Below are positions 21,228-33,344 of a stretch of 64,000 nucleotides of DNA, one piece after another. Under the pieces are notes generated by a model. That model had not been told where the DNA came from. It made no database searches and worked only from the letters and a program-made list of their open reading frames with translations. Source of the DNA: Henckelia pumila (taxonomy: Eukaryota > Streptophyta > Magnoliopsida > Lamiales > Gesneriaceae); NCBI RefSeq assembly GCF_033568475.1, contig NC_133120.1, forward strand, positions 85,454,151 to 85,518,150, written 5' to 3'. Both the position numbers and the translations under genes were made by a program. How positions within the stretch are numbered: the stretch's first letter is position 1; the number at the start of each line of letters is the position of its first letter.

Positions 21228-22748
21228 ATGACAGATGTTTTTTCAGTTGACCAGGAATCTGAGAGGATCAAAATGCTGAAATCCTTTGATGAAACCAAAG
21301 CTGGTGTCAAAGGCCTGGTAGATTCTGGAATCGTCAAAGTTCCCAAGATTTTTGTCACGCAAGAATATTCTGATAATCACTACAGGAGTACTACTACTGA
21401 TCAAATCCATGTTCCTGGAGTCGATCTTGACCAAGTTCATGAGAAACCTGACAAGCCAAGATTGATGGATTCGGACTAAATCAAGGTTCCTGTGATAGAT
21501 ATCAGCGATGTTCTTCACAAACCTGAAAGGCGAAAACAGATTGTTGAACAAGTGAAAATTGCATCAGAAACATGGGGATTTTTCCAGGTGGTGTGAATCA
21601 TGGGATTCCGTTTGGTGTTCTTGATGGGATGATAGATGGCGTTCGTGAATTTCATGAACAGGACGTGGAGGAGAAAATAAAATATTACTCGCGGGATAAC
21701 ACCAAAAGTTTTGATCTTTTTACAGCAACAACAGCCAGCTGGAGTGATTCTTTATCCATTTCATTTTCGGACCCCGATCGTCCAACTGATCCTCTGGAAT
21801 TGCCCCCTGTTTGCAGGTGTGATTATTACTCACATTCCCATTGAAATTAAGCTAGCTAATTTATCACTCCTCGTTCTGATTAATACTCGATTCCTCATAG
21901 CAAAGCATGGATGGAATCTGATGTCTTATTACCCCGTGGCCGTGTTGATATATCTAACACACTTCAATCTATATATAGTTTGACTTTCAAGTTGCACTCT
22001 ATAGATTTTTAATTTGTTGCTTAATTCCAGGCAAGAATATATACATCCAACTGTACGTACCAATTGCTTTTGCACGTAATTTGCAGAAACTCAGCTATTG
22101 AATACTCGAAGCATATGGAAACCTTGGGAAATATTCTTCTTGGATTGTTGTCCGAGGCTCTAGGACTCGAAACCGATTGCTTAAAGAGTATGGAATGCTT
22201 GAAAGGTCATCGGTTGTATGGTCATTATTATCCAGCATGCCCTGAGCCAAACCTGACCATTGGTACACCCAAGCATTCTGATGCTGGATTTCTCACAATT
22301 CTTCTGCAAAACCACATTGTGAGTGGTCTCCAGGTTATGTATGACGGCCGGCCAGTGGATCGATATCCAACCTATTCCAAGTTGTTTGGTCGTAAACATT
22401 GGAGATCTTCTCCAGGTAATATCCTATTCTCAAATTGTTGATGAATTAAAATAAATTTTTTTTTTCCGCCATTTTTGCTGATTCATTTGGCATAATATAG
22501 TTGGTATCAAATGGAAGATTCAAAAGCAATAAGCACAGAGCAATTTCCAGTGGCATTGGACCAAGAATTTCAGTGGCATGCTTGTTCTCAGGACCTGTAA
22601 ACGAACATAAGATTTATGGTCCCATCGACGATCTGATAACAGAAGAAAATCCGCCATTTGCACACAGATTGTGTTGAAGGACTATTTCACCAGGGTCATG
22701 AATACTGGAATCGACCATTATCGGGCATTCGATTACTATACGGTCTGA
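21228..22748 (+). pseudogene. Gene C: broken 2-oxoglutarate dioxygenase copy
   Basis: Exon remnants at 21228-21816, 22087-22415 and 22501-22748 align with genes B and D throughout. Visible lesions: 15 bases lost just after the start codon; a CAA-to-TAA nonsense change at 21477; extra bases in GGTGGTGTGAATCATGGG where intact copies read GGTGGTGAATCATGGG; a deletion before the LFT segment (missing the RFYSSH codons); a 4-bp insertion in exon 2 at GACGGCCGGCCAG; and a frame-shifting loss in exon 3 near 'gaaaatccgccatttg'. KHSDAG and [10 protein letters not shown] remain readable. It carries the same 24-residue duplication as B and D. Intron positions are unchanged, so it arose by DNA duplication and not by retrotransposition. 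Confidence 0.9.
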
Positions 22749-23238
22749 AGATAGCGCAGTTGTCTTCTTGACTCTTTAATTTTCACCTTGTTGGATTGAT
22801 ATTGTCGATCAAGAATTTGGTTTCATACTCGGTGTACTAAATTACTAGCTGGTAACCATATCCCTTTTTACTACAAAAGAGAGAACATACATTTGTCCTG
22901 TATGCCTATTATTTCCTACGACTTTTTAGCTATGCTCCAAATCTAATACTATGTTGAAAAACCGAAGGGCGAAAAAAAAAACCCTGTATTGTTTGTCAGT
23001 AATAGATGAGAAATGCATGTTCAAATCCTGTGGAGTGAATTTCTTGATCACCTTTGATTTTGCTTTCATGATATTTGGAAGCATAGCATATCTGGGCTGG
23101 CTCAATATCAGATTCTCAAGTCAGTGCTTCGCAGATCACAAGATGCAGCAAAACTTGTTAGTGTACCCCAAGAAATGATTGAGAAGTGAAGTATTGTTAA
23201 TTTGAAAGAAACATATGGATGAAATAAGGCTCGAGAGT
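22749..23238 (-). pseudogene. ETFB last-exon fragment in the 3' flank of gene C
   Basis: Bases 23020-23130 (minus) match ETFB exon 5 and its 5' intron. The same internal deletion ('gcatgttcaaatcctg') as in the gene B flank shows that B and C descend from one already truncated copy. Confidence 0.8.
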
Positions 23239-24233
23239 CCATAGACCACTCGAGAAAATTAGAGGTCCTAAACGAATTTTTAGGAGAAGGTCTTATATAA
23301 ATTTTTTTATATTAAATATTAAGATTACTTCAATTGTAATAATTAAAATTATAAATTCTTTGCAACTAAAATAATGACATAAAAGATTGCTCTCAAAGAA
23401 GAAAAAACCAAAAACTTAAACTAGAAAAGAACTCAATGAAGTCCTTAATTATACAAATAGAATAAGAACAATCAAACTAAGAAAGAATAAATAATTTTTT
23501 TGTCGCAAAAAATCTAACCAAAAAAAATATATTATAATTTAAATACTAACAAATGCAAGAAATAATTATAATCGAATACATTAAATATCAGTCTAAGAGC
23601 CGAATAACCAAATAACATGATTCTACAATCTCAAAGACCAAAACCAAATCAATTATTAAAAATAAAAACAACCACAATACACAACTAGACAAGAAAATCA
23701 TATTTAATAAAAATCGACTGATAGTTGATCCAATTTGAACAACCTAACTCACCTGAGAAAAGAGAGTTTTTTTAATTTTAAGAATAAAGAGGTTTTAAGA
23801 AAAACAAAAAATTGGCCACGGTTACAATTTTAAATAAAATAATTAAGAGATTTTCCGAGGTTTAATTAATATAAAAAACAACAACAACAATAATAATAAT
23901 AATAGCAATAGCTTTTGAAAAAATTAGGCCCCGGTCACCCCTTGAACCGCCTATGCAATCATGCATTTTCCATGAGTAAAGTCTTAAGGCCACCTTAAAA
24001 AAACTAGATGACATTATAATAATCCAAATTTAACACGTGAGGATATTAGCAGCACGTCTTAAAAAATAGCTGACATTACAATTGTCCAAATTTAAAACGC
24101 GATCAATATCTTGAACACATCCTGGCCCACCGTTCACACAGCCTACAAAAAACAATATTATCTTTTCAGAACTGGATTTAACTTCACTTGCATCAGTTTG
24201 ATCAAAGTAATTAGACTCTTTTACGTTGATCTG
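23239..24233. repeat. Duplicated intergenic segment (C-D spacer)
   Basis: 23264-23980 matches 12284-13017. The rest is shared with the upstream region of C (20936-21227). It is non-coding and provides the empty-site sequence ('cattataataatccaaattt') for the Helitron stack. Confidence 0.75.
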
Positions 24234-26112
24234 ATGGCAGCAAGATCAGGAACATATGTTTTTTCAGTTGACCAAGAATCTGAGAGGATCAAAATGCTTA
24301 AATCCTTTGATGAAACCAAAGCCGGTGTCAAAGGCCTGGTAGATTCTGGAATTGTCAAAGTTCCCAAGATTTTTGTCAGGCAATTCGAGGAGCTCCCTCA
24401 AGAATATTCTCACTACAGGACTGATCAAATCCATGTTCCTGCAGTTGATCTTGACCAAGTTCAGAAACCCGACAAGCCAAGATTGATGGATCCGGACCAA
24501 ATCAAGGTTCCTGTGATAGACATCAGTGACGTTCACAAACCTGACAGGCGAAAACAGGTTGTTGAAGATGTGAAAATTGCATCAGAAACATGGGGTTTTT
24601 TCCAGGTGGTGAATCATGGGATTCCGTTGTGTGTTCTTGATGGGATGATAGATGGCATTCGTGAATTTCATGAACAGGGCGTGGAGGAGAAAAGAAAATA
24701 TTACACGCGGGATAACACGAAAAGTGTGAGATTTTACAGTAGCCATGATCTTTTTACATCAAGAATAGCCAGCTGGAGGGATTCTTTATCCATGTCATTT
24801 TCGGACCCCGATCGTCCAACTGATCCTCAGGAATTGCCCGCTGCTTGCAGGTGTGATTACTCACTTTTCCATTGAAATTAAACTAATTTATCATTCCTTG
24901 TTCTGCCTAATACTTGATTCCTCATAGCAAAGCATGGATTCTAAGGTGATGGAACTCGGTGCTTAATCTGATAATCACGTACCATAGGATTCCTCATTAC
25001 CTGTTTATGTCTTCAAACCACAGTCAATTTTTAATCTATGGTTGACTTTCATGCTGCGCTCTATAGGTTTCAATTTGTAGTTTTCAGGCAAGAATACATC
25101 GACTGTCAATTGCTTAAGCACGTAATTCACAGGGACTCAGCTATGGAATACTCGAAACATGTAGAAACTTTGGGAAACACTCTTCTTGGATTGTTGTCCG
25201 AGGCTCTGGGACTCGAAACAGATCGCTTAAAGAGCATGGAATGCTCGAAAGGTCATCGGTTGCATGGTCATTATTATCCAGCATGCCCTGAGCCAGATCA
25301 GACCATTGGAACAGCCAAGCATTCTGATGCTGGATTTCTCACAATTCTTCTGCAAAACCACATTGTGAGTGGTCTCCAGGTTATGTGTGACAGCCAGTGG
25401 ATTGATATCCAACCTGTTCCAAGTTGTTTGGTCGTAAACATTGGAGATCTCCTCCAGGTAATATCATATCTGAATGAAGAATGTTGCAATTCTCAAGTTT
25501 CAGTGCACTGTTGGATATCCAATTTTCATTGTTGGTCACTTCACTTGCTGCAAGTTCTACAAGAACTATACCTTAGGTTATTATATATCAATGTCTAAAT
25601 TTTTTGTCACTCATCTGATCATAGGATTAAATATGTTGTTGACCATCTTATCCTAGTCTCTAAACGTGCAAAACAATCAGACAATTCACTAGAGTATGAA
25701 TGTAACAAGAAGAATACAGTCAAAGATCTAAATTGCCATTCCATGGTTTTGAAACAGTCCTCAAGTCCAATAATCCGCAGGGCTTGAGAAAAATTTTCCT
25801 GCATTTTGTTACAGATTTTTTTTCCCACGTTTTTGGCTGATTCTTATGCTAAATCTGGCATAGTTGGTATCAAACGGAAGATTCAAAAGCAATAAGCACA
25901 GAGTAATTTCCAATGGCATTGGACCAAGAATTTCAGTGGCATGCTTTTTCTCTGGACCTGTAAACGGAGCTAAGATTTATGGCCCCATGGACGATCTGAT
26001 AACTGAAGAAAATCCCCCCATTTACACACAGATTGTGTTGACGGACTATTTCGTCAAGGCCCTGAATACTGGACTCGAGGATTATCGGGCACTCGATTAC
26101 TATACGGTCTGA
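24234..26112 (+). CDS. Gene D: 2-oxoglutarate/Fe(II)-dependent dioxygenase (ACC oxidase homolog-like)
   Basis: Exons 24234-24850, 25133-25457 and 25864-26112 give 396 residues with clean GT-AG junctions. The start MAARSGT is shared with gene B. The open frame extends upstream to 24111, but that part is duplicated promoter sequence. [27 protein letters not shown] and [10 protein letters not shown] identify the family; iron ligands are H269, D271 (KHSD) and H326, with R336-x-S338. The N-terminal VPxxD segment is duplicated as in B. The role is presumably cytosolic oxidation of a small molecule using 2-oxoglutarate, O2 and Fe(II); the substrate is unknown. It is convergent with ETFB, 322 bp from stop to stop, and is probably the parental copy of the array because only here is the adjoining ETFB intact. 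Confidence 0.9.
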
Positions 26113-26434
26113 AAGCCGAACTCAAGTTATCTGAAATGATATTTTCTTGACTCTTGGACCTTGTTGGATTGATGTTTTCGATCAAGATTTGGTTTTATGT
26201 TCAGTGTGTACTAATAACCATATTTCCTTTTACTACAAAAGCGAGAACACAGGCAGGTATGCATGCCTATTATGTCCTATTTTTAGCTATGTCGAATACT
26301 AATAGAGAAACCGAAGAAAGGAAAAAAACAAACAAACAAACAAACCTGTATTGTTTGTCAGTTATAGATGAGAAATGCATGTTAGGCATGTACGTCTGTT
26401 GCCGAAGAGATTAAACGAAATCATGTTAAATCAA
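26113..26434. other. Convergent 3' spacer between gene D and ETFB
   Basis: It should hold the 3' UTRs and poly(A) signals of both genes. A (CAAA)n tract lies at about 26327-26345. Part of this DNA was deleted in the copies beside B and C. Confidence 0.5.
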
Positions 26435-29400
26435 TTAAATAACTCGAGCCTCGTTTTTTAACTTGTCCAACAATTCATCTACTGTAGAAAGAATGACCCC
26501 TGCCTTTCTTTTTGGGGGTTCTGTCACTTGAACAACTTCCAAGTCAGACTTGATTTCAACATTCAAATCCTGTGGGGTGAATTTCTTGATCACCTTTGAT
26601 TTTGCTTTCATAATATTTGGAAGCGTAGCATACCTGGGCTGGTTCAATCTCAAGTCAGTGCTGCAGCGATCACAAGATGCAGCAAAAACTAGTTAGTATA
26701 CCCCAATAAATGATTGAGACGTGAAACATTGTTTTAAAGAAACATATCGATGAAATAAGGCCCGAGAGTTATAGCATGAGTTAAGGGTGTGTAGTTAAAA
26801 GTTAATGAATGGCTTATCAATTCAAATGTCAAGTTTCAATTTCTATCGGATCAATCAATCAGTCATCCAGTTTCTCCAATTGAGTTGTGCCCCTAATCTT
26901 GATTCTGATTCCAATTATTAGACGTTCATTTAAGTCTGTGCGAGTTGCAACAGCTCAAGTTCCGTGATATGATGCTGCCAGACAGGCTCACAAGAGCAAT
27001 GGTTATTGCATTCCCACTGAGAGGGTCGAGCTAAAGAGTGATGAATGAAAAGTTGATATACATAGAAAAGGATGAGACTTTTACGTGATTACTGCAGGTA
27101 AATCCAAACATAAAGTCTCCAGGCCACCATCAACTTCCCTGTCCACTGTCGCTACTTTATTTTCTTGATCGAGAACAACCTAACAGAAGCATGATGTATC
27201 AGATTGTCGTAAAAAGATATTTATGGAAGCAAATAATAATAATCAATGTTGATAAAAATTTTATGTCATTCATGAGTTACGGCTCATCCCAATGAACACA
27301 CTCTTTATGGATTACAGAACACACGAGAGTTTCACCTACTTCTGAATTTAGAGATTGTGTTAACTGTTAACTATAGAAATTTATCGAGGCAGTTGAGATA
27401 TTTCAAGAAATAAAGAGAAGTCTTGAATTATATTATTGACCGAATTTGTGTAATAATTGCCTAGTCGCAAACTCGCACGTGGCATGTTGTTCTATGTTGA
27501 AGTCTGAAAGAGTTTGTTAGGTGATGCAATTGACATGCCTAAATTTCTAATTGTTTGAGCTAATCATTCTCCAAAGAAGTGAAAGCATGCTCGATAATTG
27601 CCAGCAAAAACTTATTAAAGCATAATTAAAGAATAGAAGACAGATTAGAGTAAAGAGACTGAAAGAAGAACATATAAATTAAGAACCCTGCTCAAACATA
27701 AAATGATAAAAGAAATATGCAACCATTATAGCATCATGTTATCAATTTTTGACCAATTGATTCAACCAAAAACTTGTGCAAGTGGTGCTAACCTTAGATG
27801 CAAATGTCCCCTGTGGCCATTGTAGAAGCCCAGCAAGCATTTGACCGGTCTGGTTGCAATCATCATCAATCGCCTACAAAAATAGACAGAAGAAATATCT
27901 GAGGCAGAAACGTCTAGGGAAAAAAGTAAAAATTACCAAACAAGAGAATTTGCACCATGTAGGACAAACTGCAGATTCGATGACAAACTGAAGTACCCAA
28001 TACTACTAACTCATGTTATAATATATAAATACTAAAGAAGTTCAGAAACCAAATGAATAATTGAAATGGTCCCGATGCTAAAATTATACAGTTTGACGTA
28101 ATAAAACAGTCGGCATGTCAACTAGGCCCTGAAACATCTTTTCATCAGGTGCCTGATTGATGCACATGGTAATTGGTATCACTAATCTTTCCCTCTGCTC
28201 CAGCTGTGAACAGGGGTATATTTTTCCGCATATCATTTACATGTTTTCTTAGTGGCTACTTGCTATCAAGGAGAGAGGATAGTAAGGTTCACGCACAGAA
28301 CTATAATTTCAAAGCATCAAGACTCATGTCAATCCCAATGCCATCGATGACATGCCGCATGCGTGGAAAGAATAATTTCTTGCATGAATCTTCCAGTTTC
28401 ATATTCTAATAACAACGAAGTCCTCAGTTATGTATAGTGTTTGACAAACAAAGATATAATCTTGTACAGTTTAGCTTACTCAACCATGACCAATGACCAA
28501 GAAAGAGTTTGTTGAGTACTCGAACTCACATATACCAGAAGTCATTACACAAAACAAAACAAAGGAAATCTACTCATAGGGATATTTTTAAGACTTAACA
28601 TCCTGATCACTACGAAAATTCTTCTCAGACATGAGATAAAGCATCTATACAGAACTTGAATGAAAATCACAATGATACCGTGAGCATCATGTACTTTCAT
28701 GATATTCTGAAATCTTTCACGACCATCAAATGCTATGGCGTTGCACGTGGAATATCAGAGCATGACAAAGCTTCAATCACACTCCAGCTACAACCGAAGT
28801 TAACTCGATCTGTCTCCATTGAGTGACTCATATAAGAAGGTGAACTTCTCGTGCAAGGTTTGGCTACATATTTAACTCGGTACACAAAGTCATGCAACAG
28901 AAACTCAGCATGATCATAATAATCCCCTAATGACTCAGTTGCAAGCTTCCAATTTTCTATATGACTATACCCATAGCATAATCAAGGTCACTTGGCTAAT
29001 TCACTCGCTAAAACTTCTCACAAGTGACAAAGACATCAATCCGGTTCTCACAATCTTCAACATCTCTCGACTTGAAGTAATAAATAAACCCAAAATTTAG
29101 AATTAGTGACAAAAAATAGTATGATCACAACTTTTACTTAACAAAATTTTGAAAATTTGTGAAACTTTGCTAACGAGACGCTGAGAAGTGCTTTCTATAT
29201 GCACTCCCAAACACTACCTCAATTGAGAAGAATAATGGAATAATGATACAAACTTGCATATGATAGAAAAGCACAAGTCTTTGAAGCTACAAACTGTAAC
29301 GAGAAATTTATTCAAAAAAAAAGAAATTTAAACGATAAAAGGAAAGAAAAAACCACCTGTTTCCCAAGGAAAAGAAGGCCAGGCTTCTCAATATGCACCA

Positions 29401-29794
29401 GAGCTCTAAGAATCTTGGCCACGGAAAGCGGGTAAAGTGTTCCAGGGTACTCCACGTGGATAGCCCGGTCGGCACCCATTGCAAGCCCGGTTCGGAGGGT
29501 GTCAACACATTGGCTCGGGCCGACGCTCACAGCCACCACCTCGGAGGCCCGACCCGATTCCTTAATCCGCAGCGCCTCTTCTAGCCCTATCTCGCAAAAT
29601 GGGTTCATCGACATCTTGACGCTAGACGAGTCCACACCAGTCTGACATTGACGAAAACTCATCAAAAATCGAAGTTAATCATGTGGGCATAGTTAGAAGC
29701 TTTTTCAAGTTATGCGTGTGGTTACCTTGTCGGGCTTGACCCGGATTTTGACGGCATAATCGATCACCCTTTTGATGGCTACCAAGATCTTCAT
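26435..29794 (-). CDS. ETFB: Electron transfer flavoprotein subunit beta, mitochondrial
   Basis: Five exons on the minus strand: 29794-29726, 29641-29357, 27873-27793, 27179-27085 and 26660-26435, all with GT-AG junctions, give 251 residues, a length typical of the plant protein. It begins [19 protein letters not shown], followed by [20 protein letters not shown], the [19 protein letters not shown] nucleotide-binding segment, [10 protein letters not shown], and [19 protein letters not shown] in exon 3. Exon 5 carries [20 protein letters not shown] and KKFTPQDL. With ETFA it forms the FAD/AMP-binding heterodimer of the matrix that passes electrons from acyl-CoA and branched-chain dehydrogenases to ETF-ubiquinone oxidoreductase. 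No disabling change is seen. A 1.48-kb intron separates exons 2 and 3. An endogenous pararetrovirus begins about 200 bp upstream, so the promoter space is short. Confidence 0.95.
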
Positions 29795-29990
29795 GGTTGC
29801 TGTGTGAGAAAACGAATGAAAAAAATTTCCGATTCTTTCGAAACGGAGGTACGTGTCGGACTTAAGTAGATTAACAAAAAAGAAATAGAATTTCATTTTT
29901 CCAAAATTGGCATAGGGATAATATAAGAGTTAATTATGAATAAATTTCCAAATCCAAACCTTTCTTTCTCCCAACTCTCTTCTTAAAAGA
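29795..29990 (-). promoter_or_regulatory. Presumed ETFB 5' UTR and core promoter
   Basis: This is the only non-viral DNA upstream of the ETFB start codon that I can delimit. It is pyrimidine-rich on the plus strand ('cctttctttctcccaactctcttc'), and I cannot name a TATA box. The call rests on position alone. Confidence 0.35.
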
Positions 29991-30169
29991 TTCTTTTTTT
30001 GCACTCCCTGAGGACCACAAAACTTAATTATTTTAATATTTAATTCTTGTACTCAATATGAGTTGTTTTGTGCTTAGATCTGAAGGTTTTATACTTATAT
30101 CTAAAGATCTCTGTGCTTATATCTCATGTTTTAATGCTTATTTTGGAACAAAGAATTATGTGCAAAAAA

Positions 30170-30187
30170 TGGTATCAAAGCTTTAGG
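30170..30187 (+). other. Pararetroviral primer-binding site (tRNA-Met)
   Basis: TGGTATCAAAGCTTTAGG resembles the TGGTATCAGAGCC site complementary to initiator tRNA-Met, and lies 70-90 bp before the first ORF, in the leader. Confidence 0.8.
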
Positions 30188-30259
30188 TTAAATATTCAGA
30201 CTTAATATTATTCGTTAACTCATACTTTTCTTTGTTGAGGAGAAGATTTTTTACAAAAG

Positions 30260-30367
30260 ATGACTTCAAACGAAGGTTTGAATCAAGAGGATTTTATTTA
30301 TATAAAATCCTATAAACAAGTTAATCTGTTCACAATAGATTACTTACGACAGAAAGATGATTTCTAA
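30260..30367 (+). CDS. Small leader-proximal viral ORF (35 aa)
   Basis: It starts MTSNEGLNQ and ends 11 bases inside the next ORF. It has no recognisable domain. Short ORFs before the first main gene are common in caulimovirid leaders and may influence ribosome shunting or reinitiation. It could also be fortuitous. Confidence 0.4.
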   Translation: MTSNEGLNQEDFIYIKSYKQVNLFTIDYLRQKDDF

Positions 30368-30728
30368 CTCTCAATTTTTAGAAATTACCCCAGATTCCTC
30401 TAAACTCTATGGAGATCTTAGAGAAATTCAAAAGACGGTACAATATTACAGCAATCAGCTGTATGAAATACCTCGGCAGATTGAAGGAATCCTTAAGAAA
30501 CAAGAAGAAATTCTTGTAACCCTAAAGGATCTTCAAACTAAAATCACAAATCTAGAACAAACTTCAGGTTCTAGAAAAAGAAATACAGGAGGAAGGTTAC
30601 CACTCTCGTTTGGTACCGAACCGTTGTTACATCAGAAAGGTAAAACCAAAATGGTTCAAAAACCTTTAACTGATGATGAAATGATGATTAATCTTATAAA
30701 AGCAGTATCAGAGAAAAACACTATCTGA
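30357..30728 (+). CDS. Viral coiled-coil protein, virion-associated-like (123 aa)
   Basis: An intact frame. Residues about 20-65 form a heptad-rich region (LREIQKTVQYY through ILVTLKDLQTKITNLEQ), consistent with an oligomerising coiled coil. A basic stretch (SRKRNTGGR) follows. Small coiled-coil proteins of this kind precede or follow the coat gene in several genera and serve as virion-associated or DNA-binding proteins. The stop codon overlaps the coat ATG by one base (TGATG). Function is inferred from size, coiled coil and position only. Confidence 0.6.
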   Translation: MISNSQFLEITPDSSKLYGDLREIQKTVQYYSNQLYEIPRQIEGILKKQEEILVTLKDLQTKITNLEQTSGSRKRNTGGRLPLSFGTEPLLHQKGKTKMVQKPLTDDEMMINLIKAVSEKNTI

Positions 30729-32128
30729 TGACTACTTTAGAGAGATTAAATCTCGAGGATCTACAAGATCTCGCGGATTCTTTTGCGAATCTTAAAGTAG
30801 TAGATCTAAAAATGAACTCTCCTAAGGGTGAACAACCCATAGGAAATCCCCCAAGATATGCGGTTAAAACAGAAGAACCACATAGTGAGTTTCCGGTTGG
30901 AGAAAATTCACATCCAGCAGGAACCAGATCAAGAAGGAGTAAAATCCCACTCCATCAAACTCCTTACGGAAAAACTGTTTTAGATCCAATACATCCTTAC
31001 GGGGTTATGTTAAACCTTGATGTTTTGGACTTCAAAAATAGAGAAGATCTTATAGATGATTGGACGTCAGCTATGAGAATTGCAGCAGGGACATTAGATC
31101 TCAATAAAGAAGGATTCATTAAACTTCTAGAAATGAGTCTAATGGGATCTGTCAAGATTGCTTGGGAGATGACTATGCCAGATATGAAGGAATCAATCTT
31201 AGCAGGAGAATCCCTCAGCGAAATTGGAGAAAGAATGGCCACCCTATTTAAAGCACAATTCATAGGGGTAGACTATTTCAACAATCAAGATACAGAGAAA
31301 AAGAGAAGATATACTCAAGCTCTGTATAGCCTTGAGTTACATGATATCTGTTTAGTTGATGAATACATTATGTTATTCACTAAATACAGATGGAATTCAG
31401 GAGTCGAAGAAAATGTAGCTATTCAGCTATTTTTCGCAAAAATGCCAAGTCCCTGGAGAGAAATGCTGATTAAAGAATACGTTCCAGGTCATCTTGACAC
31501 TTTGGCAAGACGCGCGTTCTTTTTGAAAGGAAAATTGGCAGAATGGTGCCATATGACAGCATTACAGAAGAACTACAAGAAAATAAGAGGTATAAATAAA
31601 CGTACACCTTTATGTTGTAAAGATAATGATCTTTCAACGATCATTGGAAACAGATCACAGGGATTTAAAAGGAAGAAATTCAGAAGTAATCCCTACAATA
31701 AAAGAATGAGAAGTTCTTGGAAACCAAGAACATTTTGGTCCAAACAAAAGGCCAGATCTTATAGGTCAGGAAGAAGAAGTGGACCTACAAGAACATCCCC
31801 AGTAACAAGCTCATCACAAAGCAGGGGAAGAACACCATCAAGAAGAACTTTAAGAAGAACTCATACAAGAGCAAGTGAAAGTTTCAAGGATTGCAACTGC
31901 TGGACATGTGGAGCAAGAGGACATATATCTACAAATTGTCCAGAAAACGAGAAAAAAGGAGTTAAACTCTTTGAAGCAACACCAGATATGGATGATGCGG
32001 TCTTCTTTCAAGATCTAGTCCAAGTATATCAATTTGAGGATATCCCCTCAGATGAAAGCATATACGAAGAAGAGATATTGTTTAGTCAAGAAGATTCTGA
32101 GGATGGATCAGAATCAGAATCAGAATAA
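30728..32128 (+). CDS. Viral coat-protein-like ORF with CCHC zinc knuckle (466 aa)
   Basis: The open frame is uninterrupted. A central capsid-like region (about residues 95-270) is followed by a highly basic Arg/Ser-rich stretch (about 315-385), then a retroviral-type knuckle CWTCGARGHISTNC (C-x2-C-x4-H-x4-C), and an acidic C-terminus (DSEDGSESESE). This layout is typical of caulimovirid coat proteins, which package the dsDNA genome. The movement-like ORF begins inside its 3' end in another frame. Confidence 0.8.
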   Translation: MTTLERLNLEDLQDLADSFANLKVVDLKMNSPKGEQPIGNPPRYAVKTEEPHSEFPVGENSHPAGTRSRRSKIPLHQTPYGKTVLDPIHPYGVMLNLDVLDFKNREDLIDDWTSAMRIAAGTLDLNKEGFIKLLEMSLMGSVKIAWEMTMPDMKESILAGESLSEIGERMATLFKAQFIGVDYFNNQDTEKKRRYTQALYSLELHDICLVDEYIMLFTKYRWNSGVEENVAIQLFFAKMPSPWREMLIKEYVPGHLDTLARRAFFLKGKLAEWCHMTALQKNYKKIRGINKRTPLCCKDNDLSTIIGNRSQGFKRKKFRSNPYNKRMRSSWKPRTFWSKQKARSYRSGRRSGPTRTSPVTSSSQSRGRTPSRRTLRRTHTRASESFKDCNCWTCGARGHISTNCPENEKKGVKLFEATPDMDDAVFFQDLVQVYQFEDIPSDESIYEEEILFSQEDSEDGSESESE

Positions 32129-33272
32129 AGAAGAAGTGTTTCGGCATGAAACACATGAAAGTTTGGCTGGATTCTTTAGCCAAACCACGATATCTCATAA
32201 TATGGTCCAAAGGATTATGAGAGAAAATCCAACGTTACAAAAGTACCAGGAATTTTCGGCAGGAGAAGTAGAAAGAGTCTTAGGCAACCTAGGGCTTAGA
32301 CAAAGAAGACATAATTTGATTTACAAAGTATCCAGAAGGAAAATGGCAATCCCCATGGAGTTAACAAGTAATCAAATAGAGATGCAGTTAATTCCTTTTG
32401 AAGAAATAAGAGAGGAATTGCAAAAGTTGAAAGGTGAGGTAGCAAGGACGATGTCTTGGATTCATATTGGAGCAATCCAAATAATGATCAAGGCAACTTT
32501 TAAAGAAGGAATAGATTCACCCATAGATATCGTAGTATGCGATAAAAGAATGGGGAATATTCAAGATGCTGTCCTGGGTACTATCTCAGGAAATCTTTGT
32601 GCAGGAAAAATTGTAGGAGTTATCTATCCAAGAATAGCCTAAAATTTAGCAGACAGGGACTTTAGTAGAGCCTTGACGTTGCATCAAAATTTCAAGGAAA
32701 AGAGACTAATGAAGGAAGGTAATAGACCATATTCTATTACATATCAAATTTCATATGCTCTTTCTAATACTCATCATTCTGAATTATTTATTAGAAATGA
32801 GTTTATTGAAATTCCAGAGATCTTTGGGAAAGTTGCTCATGAAATATACCCAGAAATAATCGAGTTTTCTTTAATTCAGGAAACAGACATTCAAATCCAA
32901 AACAGACCGGTTCTATACAGAGACCTTAAAATAGAACCTCGAAGGTTATCTTTTCAAGGAAACCGAATGACAAGTAGGAGATGGGACAAATCTCCTATTC
33001 AAGAAATTCCACCCGAAGAAAAAGAGTTTTCTATAATAGAAAAACTTAGATCTCCAGAAGGATGGAAAGAAGTGAAAATAGTATTCGATATTACAAGTCA
33101 TCGAAACCAGTTCCCTTGTAACTCGATTTACTATTTGGAACAACATGAAAAAGGAACTTACCAAGGATTGATAAATATTGGAGAATTGGAAGTTCAAAAA
33201 TGTGGAATTCCAGGAAAAGAAGTGGATCAGCTCATTCTTGGCCTAGAGTTTCTGGAGGACCATAAACCATGA
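32103..33272 (+). pseudogene. Viral movement-protein-like ORF, interrupted
   Basis: Two same-frame segments (to 32642, and from 32643 to 33272) are separated by a single TAA at 32640-32642. The first overlaps the coat gene's last 26 bases. Length, position between coat and pol, and segments such as SWIHIGAIQIMIKATF and ISYALSNTHHSELF fit the 30K-type movement protein, which modifies plasmodesmata. The assignment comes mainly from position and pattern, so it is moderately sure. Confidence 0.65.
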
Positions 33273-33344
33273 AAACGCCTTGAAAAAGGAATAGAGTTCA
33301 TGACAAAAGAAAAGACTTGAATGATTCAATAAAAATTCTACGAA

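Noticed and set aside
24111-24233. Upstream in-frame ATG of gene D (41 extra residues)
   Set aside because: The segment is duplicated spacer DNA also found upstream of C, where it is not in frame with the gene.
29308-29584. Overlapping frames near ETFB exon 2, including a plus-strand frame
   Set aside because: Shadows of ETFB exon 2 and intron read-through.
31868-31960. Zinc-finger gene of the host
   Set aside because: The CCHC knuckle belongs to the viral coat-like ORF and sits in a continuous viral gene order.
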